A program made the translations under genes and the position numbers. A DNA stretch of 64,000 nucleotides from an uncultured Oscillospiraceae bacterium (GTDB lineage Bacteria > Bacillota > Clostridia > Oscillospirales > Acutalibacteraceae): contig CASEMN010000005.1 in the NCBI GenBank assembly GCA_949289045.1, positions 81,855-145,854 on the forward strand. The letters run 5' to 3'. The notes under the pieces are model-generated. The model was not told the DNA's origin. It saw only the letters and a list, made by a program, of their open reading frames with translations, and searched no databases. Shown here one piece after another: positions 45,094 through 52,904 of this stretch; the stretch's first letter is position 1; each line of letters opens with the position of its first letter.

Positions 45094-46965
45094 ATGCAAC
45101 CGAATAATGTTGTAGATGATGATCATCGCGATGATATTGTTGATCAAATAATCAGAAATTGTTTGGATCAAGATAATCCAAGGAGTTTTTTTCTTTTCGC
45201 TGGAGCAGGCAGTGGCAAGACAAAGAGCCTTATTGATGCATTGAACTTTTTTTTAGATAAATACGGGCATCAATTTATGGAACTAAGGAGAAATATTGCA
45301 GTCATTACATATACAAATGCGGCTTGTGATGAAATTAAAAGAAGAGTGCAATATAATCCTTTGTTTCAAATATCGACTCTTCATAGTTTCGCTTGGACTC
45401 TTATTCAACCATATACGAAAGATATAAAAGACTTTTTATTTACAGATTTATCTCAGCGAATTGAAGAATATGAGCAGAAACAAGCGACTGGTCGAAAAAA
45501 TAGCCAGGCTTATCGGGATAGGGCACACAAAATTACTGCGTATCGCGAGCGGAGAGAGAAACTAAAGGATATCAAAAAATTCATTTATAACCCAGATGGA
45601 TTAAATACGGAAAAGAATTCTTTAGATCATGATGAAGTGCTTCGTATATGCGCTGCTTTTTTGACCACCAAACAGACTTTTCAGGATATTGTGGTGGATC
45701 GTTTCCCCGTTCTATTGATTGATGAGAGTCAAGATACCAAGAAGGTGCTAATGGACGCTTTTTTGACCTTGGAGGAAAATCACAGGGGCAAGTTTTGCTT
45801 GGGACTATTAGGCGATGTTATGCAGCGCATATATCTTGATGGAAAAGAAAGGATACAGGATTGCATACCGACTGAGTGGGCTAAACCCTGTAAAAAGATG
45901 AACCATAGAAGCCGAAAAAGAATTGTAACTTTATGCAATGATATTCGGCGCCCAATTGATGGAATTGAACAAATTGCTCGCCAAGATAAGCCGGATGGTA
46001 TCGTTCGGCTGTTTATTGTAGATCGGAACGCTGATCGTATATTGACAGAACAATCTATTCAAGAAAAAATGAGCACATGTACTGGAGACCATAAATGGCT
46101 GGATTCAAGCAAGAATAAGTATTTAACGCTTGAACATCATATGGCAGCAAAACGTCTAGGCTTCGATGATTTTTTTGCGCCACTATACAAAGTATCTTCG
46201 TATAAGCAGGGTGTAGGAGATGGGTCATTATCAATTGTTTCGGTGCTGTCAAAAATTATTATTCCCTTATTTATAGCCCATAAAGAAAATAATCGCTTTG
46301 CAGTTATGCAGCTCATTAAACAGTATTCACCTTTGTTGCGTGAAAGCGCAAAGCGACATAGCTTTAGTGATGTAAAATTAAAGCAATTACATGAAAGTAC
46401 AGGAAAACTTCTGGAATTGTGGAATAATGAAAACGACCCATCATGCATAGAAATATTGAGAATTGTTCATAAGGAAAAACTGTTTGAGTTGCCTAGTGAC
46501 ATTGAAATATTGATCACACAGACAGAGGAAGAGGAACAAGAGTGTACAGAAGATCAACTTGAAAAGATTGATGCATTAGAGAAAGCAATGAATGTACCTT
46601 TTTCACATTTTATAAAATATTATGAATATGTATCAGGGAATGAAGGATTTGATACTCATCAAGGCGTCAAAGGATTACAATTTGAGCGTGTTATGACAAT
46701 CATTGATGATAATGAATCCCAGGGGACGACATTTAACTATGAGAAGCTATTTGGGATTACAGAAATGTCGAATAGAGACTTTACAAATCAGCAACAGGGC
46801 AAAGAAACGACTATTGATCGCACTAGAAGGTTGCTATATGTAACGTGCAGTCGTGCAATTGATAGCTTGGCAATAGTTCTTTATGTGGATCAAGTTGATT
46901 TGGCCTATGAAAAAGTTCAAGCCTGCGGGTGGTTTAAGTCAGACGAAATTGAGAAAGTTATTTAA
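45094..46965 (+). CDS. UvrD-like helicase (GajB-like)
   Basis: A 623-residue superfamily 1A helicase. It has motif I GAGSGKTKSLI (about 38-48), motif Ia ITYTNAACDEIKRRV, motif II LLIDESQDTKK (DESQD in place of DEAQD), motif IV-V HQGVKGLQFERVMTIID and motif VI RLLYVTCSRAIDSLAI. It is larger than the founding GajB (about 495). The 3-nt gap to the OLD gene shows a paired system in which GajB-type proteins sense DNA ends and activate the nuclease complex. It is last in the operon; the right attachment region follows. Confidence 0.85.
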   Translation: MQPNNVVDDDHRDDIVDQIIRNCLDQDNPRSFFLFAGAGSGKTKSLIDALNFFLDKYGHQFMELRRNIAVITYTNAACDEIKRRVQYNPLFQISTLHSFAWTLIQPYTKDIKDFLFTDLSQRIEEYEQKQATGRKNSQAYRDRAHKITAYRERREKLKDIKKFIYNPDGLNTEKNSLDHDEVLRICAAFLTTKQTFQDIVVDRFPVLLIDESQDTKKVLMDAFLTLEENHRGKFCLGLLGDVMQRIYLDGKERIQDCIPTEWAKPCKKMNHRSRKRIVTLCNDIRRPIDGIEQIARQDKPDGIVRLFIVDRNADRILTEQSIQEKMSTCTGDHKWLDSSKNKYLTLEHHMAAKRLGFDDFFAPLYKVSSYKQGVGDGSLSIVSVLSKIIIPLFIAHKENNRFAVMQLIKQYSPLLRESAKRHSFSDVKLKQLHESTGKLLELWNNENDPSCIEILRIVHKEKLFELPSDIEILITQTEEEEQECTEDQLEKIDALEKAMNVPFSHFIKYYEYVSGNEGFDTHQGVKGLQFERVMTIIDDNESQGTTFNYEKLFGITEMSNRDFTNQQQGKETTIDRTRRLLYVTCSRAIDSLAIVLYVDQVDLAYEKVQACGWFKSDEIEKVI

Positions 46966-47236
46966 TTTGAGAATGCTTATGACAATTGTGTTATAATTTT
47001 ATTGAATCACGCGGGAAAAGTTTCTCTCCAAGTGGAAAATTCCCCTCATATATGTTATAATACTCCTAAACCACCCAATCGCTCATCTCAAGCAAAACCC
47101 CTGATAGGATGGCTCGGATAGATTTTTGATAGCAAAAGTCCGAATAGACCTTAGGATAAGGATAATCTGCATCAAATAAAACCACGACGAATTAAATTCC
47201 CTATACAAAAAAGTTTAGAAGTGGATTTAACTCGGC
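46966..47236. other. Right end of element A
   Basis: Non-coding. It holds one TTGATAGCA (47126-47134) and a segment (about 47155-47236) clearly related to the 168-bp right ends of B and C: AAAACCACGACG, then ACAAAAAAGTTTAGAAGT, then CTCGGC just before the core. Confidence 0.65.
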
Positions 47237-47248
47237 GAGTGGGAATAA
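47237..47248 (+). other. Attachment core 2 (A/B junction)
   Basis: Exact GAGTGGGAATAA, preceded by CTCGGC as at cores 3 and 4 (CTCGGCAAC). Confidence 0.85.
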
Positions 47249-47306
47249 ATTGAAAAACTCTGAAAACCCAGTAATAATGCGGGTTTGCAGGATTCCAAAA
47301 CCCTCG

Positions 47307-47326
47307 TTGATAAGATTTTGATAAGA
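47307..47326 (+). repeat. Integrase arm-type repeats, element B
   Basis: TTGATAAGA at 47307-47315 and 47318-47326, 11 bp apart, 59 bp after core 2. Confidence 0.55.
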
Positions 47327-47416
47327 TTACACTTGAACCCCTTTATCGGATGTATCAAGTGGTTTGTGGGTAAAGAGTAATTTCTGAAGGCTCACAAAAA
47401 ACACCATATTAACATT

Positions 47417-47458
47417 AAACCCCGTACTGACGGAATAAAGTCAGTACGGGGTTTTTGT
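47417..47458. terminator. Terminator in left arm of element B
   Basis: Perfect 15-bp stem AAACCCCGTACTGAC / GTCAGTACGGGGTTT, loop of 8, T-run. Same position as in element A. Confidence 0.85.
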
Positions 47459-47469
47459 CGTTTGCAGGG

Positions 47470-47994
47470 TTATTTCAGTTTGTCCTTAAAGGCTTCTACA
47501 AGGGCATCGCTGAGTTCCTGTGACGGAACTTTCGCCCAATGCTGCGTGGTATCTTTTTCGGGATAAGTATAGCGCCACTCATCGTATTGCTCTTTGGAAA
47601 TCTCGCCGCTTCTGTATTTTTCAGCCTGTTCTGCCCAAGCGGCAAGCATTTGGAAAACAGAGCGGTCAACATTCGGTTTATTACCGTCAAAGACGATATG
47701 TACTTCGTTTTCATTCTTCTCCACTCTTACACCGTGCAAATCCTCAATAGCAAAAAGAGTATGTATAAAGCCAAGCTCACTGTCAATATCGGGAATTCTG
47801 AGCGCCAAAGGCGAAACCTCAAGTACGCCTGCAAGAGCATTTACTAAATCTTCTTTCGGCGTTCTTGATCCTGATTCATACTGTGCCATACGAATGTCAG
47901 CAGTTTTTTGCGGAAAGCCCACAGCCTGACCGAGCCATTTTTGAGTCATACCCCTTAAATTCCTAAAGAAACGGATTCTTTCACCGATTGCCAT
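47470..47994 (-). CDS. XRE-type repressor of element B
   Basis: A 174-residue homologue of the element A repressor. The HTH spans residues 3-58 (GERIRFFRNLRGMTQKWLG, AQYESGSRTPKEDLVNALAGVLEVS), and the C-terminal half includes EEQ-like WRYTYPEKD. ATG 47994 has AGGAGG 6 nt upstream; the frame is open further upstream without a site. Similarity to the element A protein extends over the full length, so the two may recognise each other's operators. Confidence 0.87.
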   Translation of the reverse strand: MAIGERIRFFRNLRGMTQKWLGQAVGFPQKTADIRMAQYESGSRTPKEDLVNALAGVLEVSPLALRIPDIDSELGFIHTLFAIEDLHGVRVEKNENEVHIVFDGNKPNVDRSVFQMLAAWAEQAEKYRSGEISKEQYDEWRYTYPEKDTTQHWAKVPSQELSDALVEAFKDKLK

Positions 47995-48020
47995 TGCGTT
48001 TCCTCCTAACGATCTATTGA

Positions 48021-48128
48021 TAATATACATTATACAGATACGCTTAGTGTATGTCAAGACTACAAAAACAAAAAAGTTTAACATTTTCTCGAAAACCACT
48101 TGACTTTACGGAATTTGCTTAGTATAAT
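48021..48128. promoter_or_regulatory. Divergent promoters with GCTTAG boxes, element B
   Basis: Minus-strand TTGACA-17-TATAAT for the repressor, with a box at 48042-48047 in its spacer. Plus-strand TTGACT (48100-48105)-17-TATAAT (48123-48128) for excisionase/integrase, with a GCTTAG box (48117-48122) against the -10. Confidence 0.75.
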
Positions 48129-48295
48129 AAAGATACGCACTTAAACTAATAGCGTTAAGTTTTTTGGAAAGTTGAATAACCGTCGTACACCACGGTAATG
48201 GCGTACCCGCCCGGGCAAATCGGAAGGCGGTCAGAAAAGTATTCCGACACAAAATAAAGAATTACAATATAAACCAGTTGAAAGGGGGCGATTTT

Positions 48296-48487
48296 ATGGC
48301 AGATAAAACTTTTATGCGAGTAGATGAAGTTGCAGAGGAACTTGATGTATCAAAGGCTTATGCCTACAAGATTATCCGACAGCTCAATGACGAACTGGGT
48401 GCAAAGGGATTTATTACAGTTGCAGGGCGTGTCAGCCGACAGTATTTTAGTGAAAGAATTTACGGAGCAGAAAGGAGAGATGATTAA
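48296..48487 (+). CDS. Excisionase-type protein of element B
   Basis: A 63-residue homologue of the element A excisionase (FMRVDEVAEELDVSKAYAYKIIRQLNDELGAKG, then ITVAGRVSRQYFSERIYG). ATG 48296 follows AAAGGGGG. The stop overlaps the integrase start (TAATG). Confidence 0.85.
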   Translation: MADKTFMRVDEVAEELDVSKAYAYKIIRQLNDELGAKGFITVAGRVSRQYFSERIYGAERRDD

Positions 48488-49329
48488 TGCCCGTTTACAA
48501 GAATAAGGACAACGGCACTTGGTATGTGATGACGCAGTATACCGACTGGAAAGGCGAGCGCAAACCAAAGTGCAAGCGTGGCTTTGCCACAAAACGAGAA
48601 GCACAGGATTGGGAACAGAAATTTCAGCAGCAAAGTTCAGGAGATTTGGATATGCCCTTTTCTGCCTTCGTTGAAATTTATTGCAGAGAACAGCAGCCAC
48701 GATTAAAGGAAAGCACTTGGCAGACCAAAGAGAATATTATTCAGCAGAAAATTCTGCCGTACTTTAAAGACCGCAAAATCAACGAGATTACCACCAAAGA
48801 TGTGAGAGCGTGGCAAAATGAAATGCTTGCTTACCGCAACGAGGAAAACAAGCCCTATTCATCGTCCTACCTCAAGACATTGCACAATCAGCTTTCAGCC
48901 ATCTTTAACTATGCAGTCAGATTTTATGATTTGCGCAGCAATCCCTCCTCAAAAGCAGGAAATATGGGCAGTGAGGAACGAAAGGAAATGCTGTTTTGGA
49001 CGAAGGAAGAGTATCAAAAGTTTTCCGAAGTGATGATGGATAAACCGCTTTCCTACTATGCATTTCAAATGCTTTATTGGACAGGTATCCGTGAGGGTGA
49101 ATTGCTTGCTCTTACTCCTGCTGATTTTGATTTTGAAAAAGGAACGGTAAAAATCAGCAAGACTTATCAGCGACTCAAAGGTCAGGATGTAATCACCTCA
49201 CCGAAAACAAAGAAAAGCAACCGTACTGTGCAAATGCCTGATTTTCTCTGTACCGAAATGCAGGAATTTTTCAGTATGCAGTACGGGCTGAAAAAGAAAG
49301 ACCGTGTTTTTACCGTTACAAAAGTCTGA
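48487..49329 (+). pseudogene. Tyrosine integrase, catalytic C-terminus deleted
   Basis: A 280-residue ORF that aligns with the 360-residue integrase of element A through the arm-binding and core-binding domains and the first Arg box (YWTGIREGELL). It stops after DRVFTVTK. The following DNA, read in another frame (49324-49380), gives K-S-L-K-N-S-L-N-S-V, matching the D-S-L-K-N tail of the intact integrase. About 74 codons holding HDLRH and the nucleophile Tyr are missing, with a frame change. Element B cannot recombine itself unless helped by another integrase. Confidence 0.85.
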
Positions 49330-49393
49330 AAAACAGTCTAAACAGCGTGATAAACGCTCAAAAAATAAAGATTTTGAAAGGTAGGAACACACG

Positions 49394-49774
49394 ATGGAAA
49401 AGAGAATTTATGATGAACAGAACGGTTTGTGGTATGAGCTGCAGGGAGATTATTATCTCCCTTGCCTCTCACTTCCCGAAGAAGAACAGAAATCAGTAGG
49501 CGTGTGGGGACAGCGACACATAAGGTATCTTAAACAATATCATAAGGTATTCTATATGAACTTGCTAACAAGCGGAAAGCTGAACAATTACCTTGCCGAT
49601 ATTGATAATCAGGCAGAGGAAATGTTTTCCCGGCTGGTAAAACAACTGGCGGAAAAAGAAAATGTAACGGAAAAGCTCAAGGCTGAAAACCAAATGATGT
49701 GGGTGCAGAAGATGAACATTATCCGCAGCAGAGTGATAGAGGTTGTGAATACATATCTTATTTACAACACATAA
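49394..49774 (+). CDS. tnpV: TnpV-family transposon-encoded protein
   Basis: A 126-residue protein matching the TnpV family of Tn4451-like elements: YLPCLSLPEEEQKSVGVWGQRHIRYLKQY, FYMNLLTSGKLNNYLADIDNQAEEMF and a closing MNIIRSRVIEVVNTYLIY. Function is unproven; it is common next to Clostridia integrases. AAAGGTAGG lies upstream of the ATG. It sits 10 nt after the end of the integrase tail. Confidence 0.82.
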   Translation: MEKRIYDEQNGLWYELQGDYYLPCLSLPEEEQKSVGVWGQRHIRYLKQYHKVFYMNLLTSGKLNNYLADIDNQAEEMFSRLVKQLAEKENVTEKLKAENQMMWVQKMNIIRSRVIEVVNTYLIYNT

Positions 49775-49905
49775 TTTTTTAGTATCAAAGAGTATGCTTG
49801 CTCTCTAACATCGTCGCTTTCAGTAAATTGATTGAAAAATGCATATTTTTATGTTATTATAAAATATAAATATACATTTAAATATACCTTTTTGGAGTGA
49901 AAAAT

Positions 49906-50661
49906 ATGGCAGATTGGAACTCTACACAATACTTAAAATTTAAAAACGAACGCACACAGCCTGCCGTTGACTTGGCTATGCGTATCAAAAACAATCCAAA
50001 AACTATAGTTGACATCGGATGTGGTCCCGGTAACAGCACAAAGGTGCTACGGGACATTTTCACCGATGCCAACATTCTCGGTATAGATAACTCCCCGAAT
50101 ATGATAGAAAAAGCTAAAAGTGAGCATTCCGACATTGATTTTGACCTTTGCGATGCTTTGTCGCTTGACGGAAAATACGACCTGCTGTTTTCTAACGCTT
50201 GCCTACAATGGATACCCAACCACGATACTCTCATTCCGTCACTTATGGAAAAATTAAATGACGGCGGTATTCTAGCTGTGCAAGTGCCAATGAATGGTGA
50301 AGAGCCATTGTTCCGTCTGATCCGTGAAGTGGCAAATGAGTCCAAATGGGAATTGTCGGGCGTTAAGCTTCAGCCAAACGAGACGCTGACACCTTCCGAA
50401 TATTATAATATCCTTTCGAAATATTCTTCTGCCTTTGATATGTGGGAGGTCAAGTATTACCACACAATGTCCGACCACAAGGCACTTGTGGATTGGGTGA
50501 AAGGCACGCGTCTTCGCCCGTATCTCGACTATCTCGGAGTAGAAAAGGGTGCAGAATTTGAAGCAGAAATCATAGAACGCTCAAAAGAACTGTATCCGAT
50601 TACGCATAACGGCAATGTTGTTCTTGGGTTCCGTAGATTTTTCTTTATGGCAGTAAAATAA
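49906..50661 (+). CDS. Tam-like SAM-dependent methyltransferase
   Basis: About 251 residues, class I methyltransferase. MADWNSTQYLKFKNERTQPAVDL is the typical start of trans-aconitate 2-methyltransferase. VDIGCGPGNSTKVL (about 37-50) is the AdoMet loop, and LLFSNACLQWIPNH is motif IV-like. A helical cap region has MSDHKALVDWVKGTRLRPYLDYL. ATG 49906 has GGAG 9 nt upstream. It is cargo of element B; whether it acts on trans-aconitate or a drug or signal is unknown. Confidence 0.85.
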   Translation: MADWNSTQYLKFKNERTQPAVDLAMRIKNNPKTIVDIGCGPGNSTKVLRDIFTDANILGIDNSPNMIEKAKSEHSDIDFDLCDALSLDGKYDLLFSNACLQWIPNHDTLIPSLMEKLNDGGILAVQVPMNGEEPLFRLIREVANESKWELSGVKLQPNETLTPSEYYNILSKYSSAFDMWEVKYYHTMSDHKALVDWVKGTRLRPYLDYLGVEKGAEFEAEIIERSKELYPITHNGNVVLGFRRFFFMAVK

Positions 50662-50734
50662 AAAAGTATAATTTTTTGAAAAGCTTAACCTTTTATGCTA
50701 TAATACTCTACAATAAAGCACAACCGCTTGCAAC

Positions 50735-50902
50735 TATTCTTTCTTTGCAACCATCGGTTTTATCGCACCTCATAAGATATTGATAAATTCTCGTCGTATA
50801 GGCAGTATAATATGGATTATCAGAATGATACGAAAACTACGACACACAATTTATAAACAAAAAGCGTTAAGTTACGGTTCTCGGCAACGAGTGGGAATAA
50901 TA
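50735..50902 (+). repeat. 168-bp right-end repeat, copy 1 (element B)
   Basis: Same length as 54048-54215 with five substitutions. Contains GATATTGATAAATTC, AAAACTACGACACACAATTT and ends in CTCGGCAAC plus the attachment core. It is the right end shared by elements B and C. Confidence 0.95.
50889..50900 (+). other. Attachment core 3 (B/C junction)
   Basis: Exact GAGTGGGAATAA at the end of right-end repeat copy 1. Confidence 0.88.
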
Positions 50903-50956
50903 CCGCAAATTTTATAACCCTTTATTCATTTGACTTTTATAAATTTTAAGGTTAAT

Positions 50957-50976
50957 TTGATAGCAAAATGATAGCA
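50957..50976 (+). repeat. Integrase arm-type repeats, element C
   Basis: TTGATAGCA (50957-50965) and ATGATAGCA (50968-50976), 11 bp apart, 57 bp after core 3. Confidence 0.55.
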
Positions 50977-51043
50977 GGCTGAAAATTCAGATTATTTTTG
51001 AGTTTTAAATGGCTTGCGGGTAAAACACAATATCTTAAAATTA

Positions 51044-51084
51044 AAAGGCATTACTGACTTTTGCAGTCGGTAATGTCCTTCTTA
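51044..51084. terminator. Terminator in left arm of element C
   Basis: AAGGCATTACTGAC pairs with GTCGGTAATGTCCTT (one bulge, one wobble), followed by a CTT-broken T-rich tail. Equivalent position to the terminators of A and B. The remaining 51085-51390 stretch is very AT-rich with no convincing gene (a 28-codon ORF at 51205 is doubtful). Confidence 0.7.
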
Positions 51085-51391
51085 TTTTATGCACAAGATA
51101 TAAATATGGCACATTCATTAACTCTATGCCGTTGAGGGCAAAGGCAATTATTAGTTAGAGAGTTTTGTATAAGGTATGTAAAAAGGAGTTTTACACTAAT
51201 CTTATGATGTACGGCAAGCAGGTAGAAAATTTTTTGTTAGCTGGTAAAATAACTTGTAAAAAGAAAAAATATAACAGAAAAGTTTAAAACTTAAAAATAT
51301 ATTTTAGATATAGTAATTATTTATTTTACTTATATTTATATTGAGAATAATTATACTTTTAAAATTTTAATTCTTAATTTTGACAAAACTA

Positions 51392-51420
51392 TTGCAAAAG
51401 TTCGCAGAAACGAATACAAT
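51392..51420 (+). promoter_or_regulatory. Promoter with embedded dyad, element C methylase
   Basis: TTGCAA (51392-51397), 17-bp spacer, TACAAT (51415-51420). TTCGCAGAAACGAA (51401-51414) abuts the -10 exactly as TTCGTTTAAACGAA does in element A; 13 bp (AAACGAATACAAT) are identical. Confidence 0.75.
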
Positions 51421-51449
51421 ATTGCTGTTATAATAGTGGAGGTAAAGAT

Positions 51450-52904
51450 ATGTGCGAACTTATTAGCGTTCAAACGGCAGCAAAAAAATGGAATATTACT
51501 CCTCGTCGAGTTCAGATTTTATGCAATGACGGACGCATAGAAGGTGCTGTAAAAGAAAGCGGTATATGGCTAATCCCAGCAACAGCTTCTAAACCAGCTC
51601 GCCAAACAAAGTTGTCAAAAAACGCAATTAGAAAATCAAACCTAAATGTTTTATCTCTGTTTTCAGGATGTGGTGGAATGGATTTAGGAATAGAAGGTGA
51701 CTTTGAGGTCTTATCTGTTTCTATCAATAAAAAAATACATCCAAATTGGGATATAACACCTATTGACGATAACTGGGTAAAACTTCCTAAAAATAGATTT
51801 CACACGGTTTTTGCTAATGATATAAGAGAGGATGCAAGAGCTGCGTGGATAAATTATTTTGGTAAAAAAGGAATTTGTGACTCAACATATTGTTTGGATA
51901 GTATTGTTGACCTTGTAAAATTACACAAAGAAAATGGTATTCCTGTATTTCCGAAAAACATAGATGTAGTTACAGGAGGTTTTCCGTGTCAGGATTTTTC
52001 GATTGCAGGAAAAAGATTAGGGTTTGAATCTGATAAAAGTCATAATGGTAAAAAAATCATTGACGATAGTACGCCAAGTATTGAAGGTCGCGGAAAGCTG
52101 TATATGTGGATGCGTGAAGTAGTTTCTATAACACAGCCTAAAATGTTTATTGCAGAAAATGTCAAAGGTCTTGTAAATCTTGGCGATGTTAAAGAAATCA
52201 TCGAGCACGATTTTAGTACTATTTCAAAAAATGGGTATCTTGTTGTTCCGGCGAGAGTGTTACATGCTGCTGATTATGGTGTTCCTCAATCGAGGGAGAG
52301 AGTGATTTTCTTTGGCTTTAAAAAATCCGCTCTAAGCAAAAATGCGTTTGAAGCACTTTCAATGTCAACAATCCCTTCGGAATATGACCCATATCCACCT
52401 GTAACGCATGAATACAATGTCACTGGAAAAGATTTGTTACCACCTGTCACTTTACGACAAGCTTTTGTTGGATTATGTGAACCTGATAAAGCGATTGATA
52501 CATCTCAGCAAAAATACTCTAAAGCGAAATATATGGGAAAGCATTGTCAGGGACAAACAGAAATCAAATTGGATAGTATAGGACCTACGATAAGGTCGGA
52601 ACATCACGGTAATATAGAGTTTCGTCGTTTGAGTGCTGAACACGGTGGAAAATATATTGATGAGTTACAAAATGGAAAAGTAGAAAGACGCTTGACAATT
52701 CGTGAATGTGCACGCATTCAAACATTTCCTGATAGTTATAATTTCGTTTTTAAAAATAGCAATAAAAATCTTTCAGTATCTGCTTCACAAGCATATAAAC
52801 TTATCGGAAATGCAGTTCCACCTCTTTTAGGATTTCACATTGCTAAGCGTATAGAAACTCTTTGGGATATATATTTTGGAGGTGAAAGAAGTGATAATTT
52901 CTGA
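51450..52904 (+). CDS. C5-cytosine DNA methyltransferase with fused HTH
   Basis: A 484-residue protein. The N-terminal 50 residues are a MerR/excisionase-like HTH (ISVQTAAKKWNITPRRVQILCNDGRI...IWLIP), homologous to the separate regulator at 38000. A linker follows, then a C5 methylase: LSLFSGCGGMDLG (motif I, about 70-82), TGGFPCQDFSIAG (motif IV, catalytic Cys about 180), AENVKGL (motif VI), QSRERVIFFG (motif VIII) and AYKLIGNAVPP (motif X). HTH-fused C5 methylases can repress their own promoter. GGAGG precedes the ATG. It overlaps the endonuclease gene by 14 bp. Confidence 0.93.
   Translation: MCELISVQTAAKKWNITPRRVQILCNDGRIEGAVKESGIWLIPATASKPARQTKLSKNAIRKSNLNVLSLFSGCGGMDLGIEGDFEVLSVSINKKIHPNWDITPIDDNWVKLPKNRFHTVFANDIREDARAAWINYFGKKGICDSTYCLDSIVDLVKLHKENGIPVFPKNIDVVTGGFPCQDFSIAGKRLGFESDKSHNGKKIIDDSTPSIEGRGKLYMWMREVVSITQPKMFIAENVKGLVNLGDVKEIIEHDFSTISKNGYLVVPARVLHAADYGVPQSRERVIFFGFKKSALSKNAFEALSMSTIPSEYDPYPPVTHEYNVTGKDLLPPVTLRQAFVGLCEPDKAIDTSQQKYSKAKYMGKHCQGQTEIKLDSIGPTIRSEHHGNIEFRRLSAEHGGKYIDELQNGKVERRLTIRECARIQTFPDSYNFVFKNSNKNLSVSASQAYKLIGNAVPPLLGFHIAKRIETLWDIYFGGERSDNF

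Larger units (their letters stand above)
32811..47248 (+). mobile_element. Integrated element A (intact integrase, defence cargo)
   Basis: A 14.4-kb segment bounded by attachment cores 1 and 2. The left arm holds a directly repeated TTGATAGCA pair (32879-32898) and a terminator, then repressor (minus), excisionase, integrase, a MobC-like protein, a RepA-like ATPase and small genes. The right part is the methylase/OLD/UvrD operon. No relaxase or transfer genes were recognised, so it is an integrative or mobilisable element rather than a self-transmissible one. The left third is visibly GC-richer than the cargo, suggesting a mosaic. Confidence 0.82.
47249..50900 (+). mobile_element. Integrated element B (integrase inactivated)
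   Basis: A 3.65-kb segment between cores 2 and 3. The left arm has TTGATAAGA pairs (47307-47326) and a terminator. Then come repressor (minus), excisionase, a truncated integrase, TnpV and a Tam-like methyltransferase. The right end is 168 bp nearly identical to that of element C. Base composition is like the host and lower in GC than the homologous genes of element A, so A and B arrived from different backgrounds. Confidence 0.8.

Noticed and set aside
38000..46965. BREX or DISARM system
   Set aside because: No PglZ phosphatase, BrxC ATPase, Lon-like protease, DrmA/DrmB or PLD nuclease genes. The OLD/UvrD pair fits Gabija-like systems instead.
49906..50661. rRNA-type resistance methyltransferase as cargo of element B
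   Set aside because: The N-terminal sequence matches the Tam-like small-molecule group and lacks the features of Erm or KsgA enzymes.
51205..51291. A 28-codon ORF in the left part of element C
   Set aside because: The ribosome site is too far from the start, there is no recognised family, and the composition is like the AT-rich surroundings. It could be a repressor remnant but this cannot be shown.
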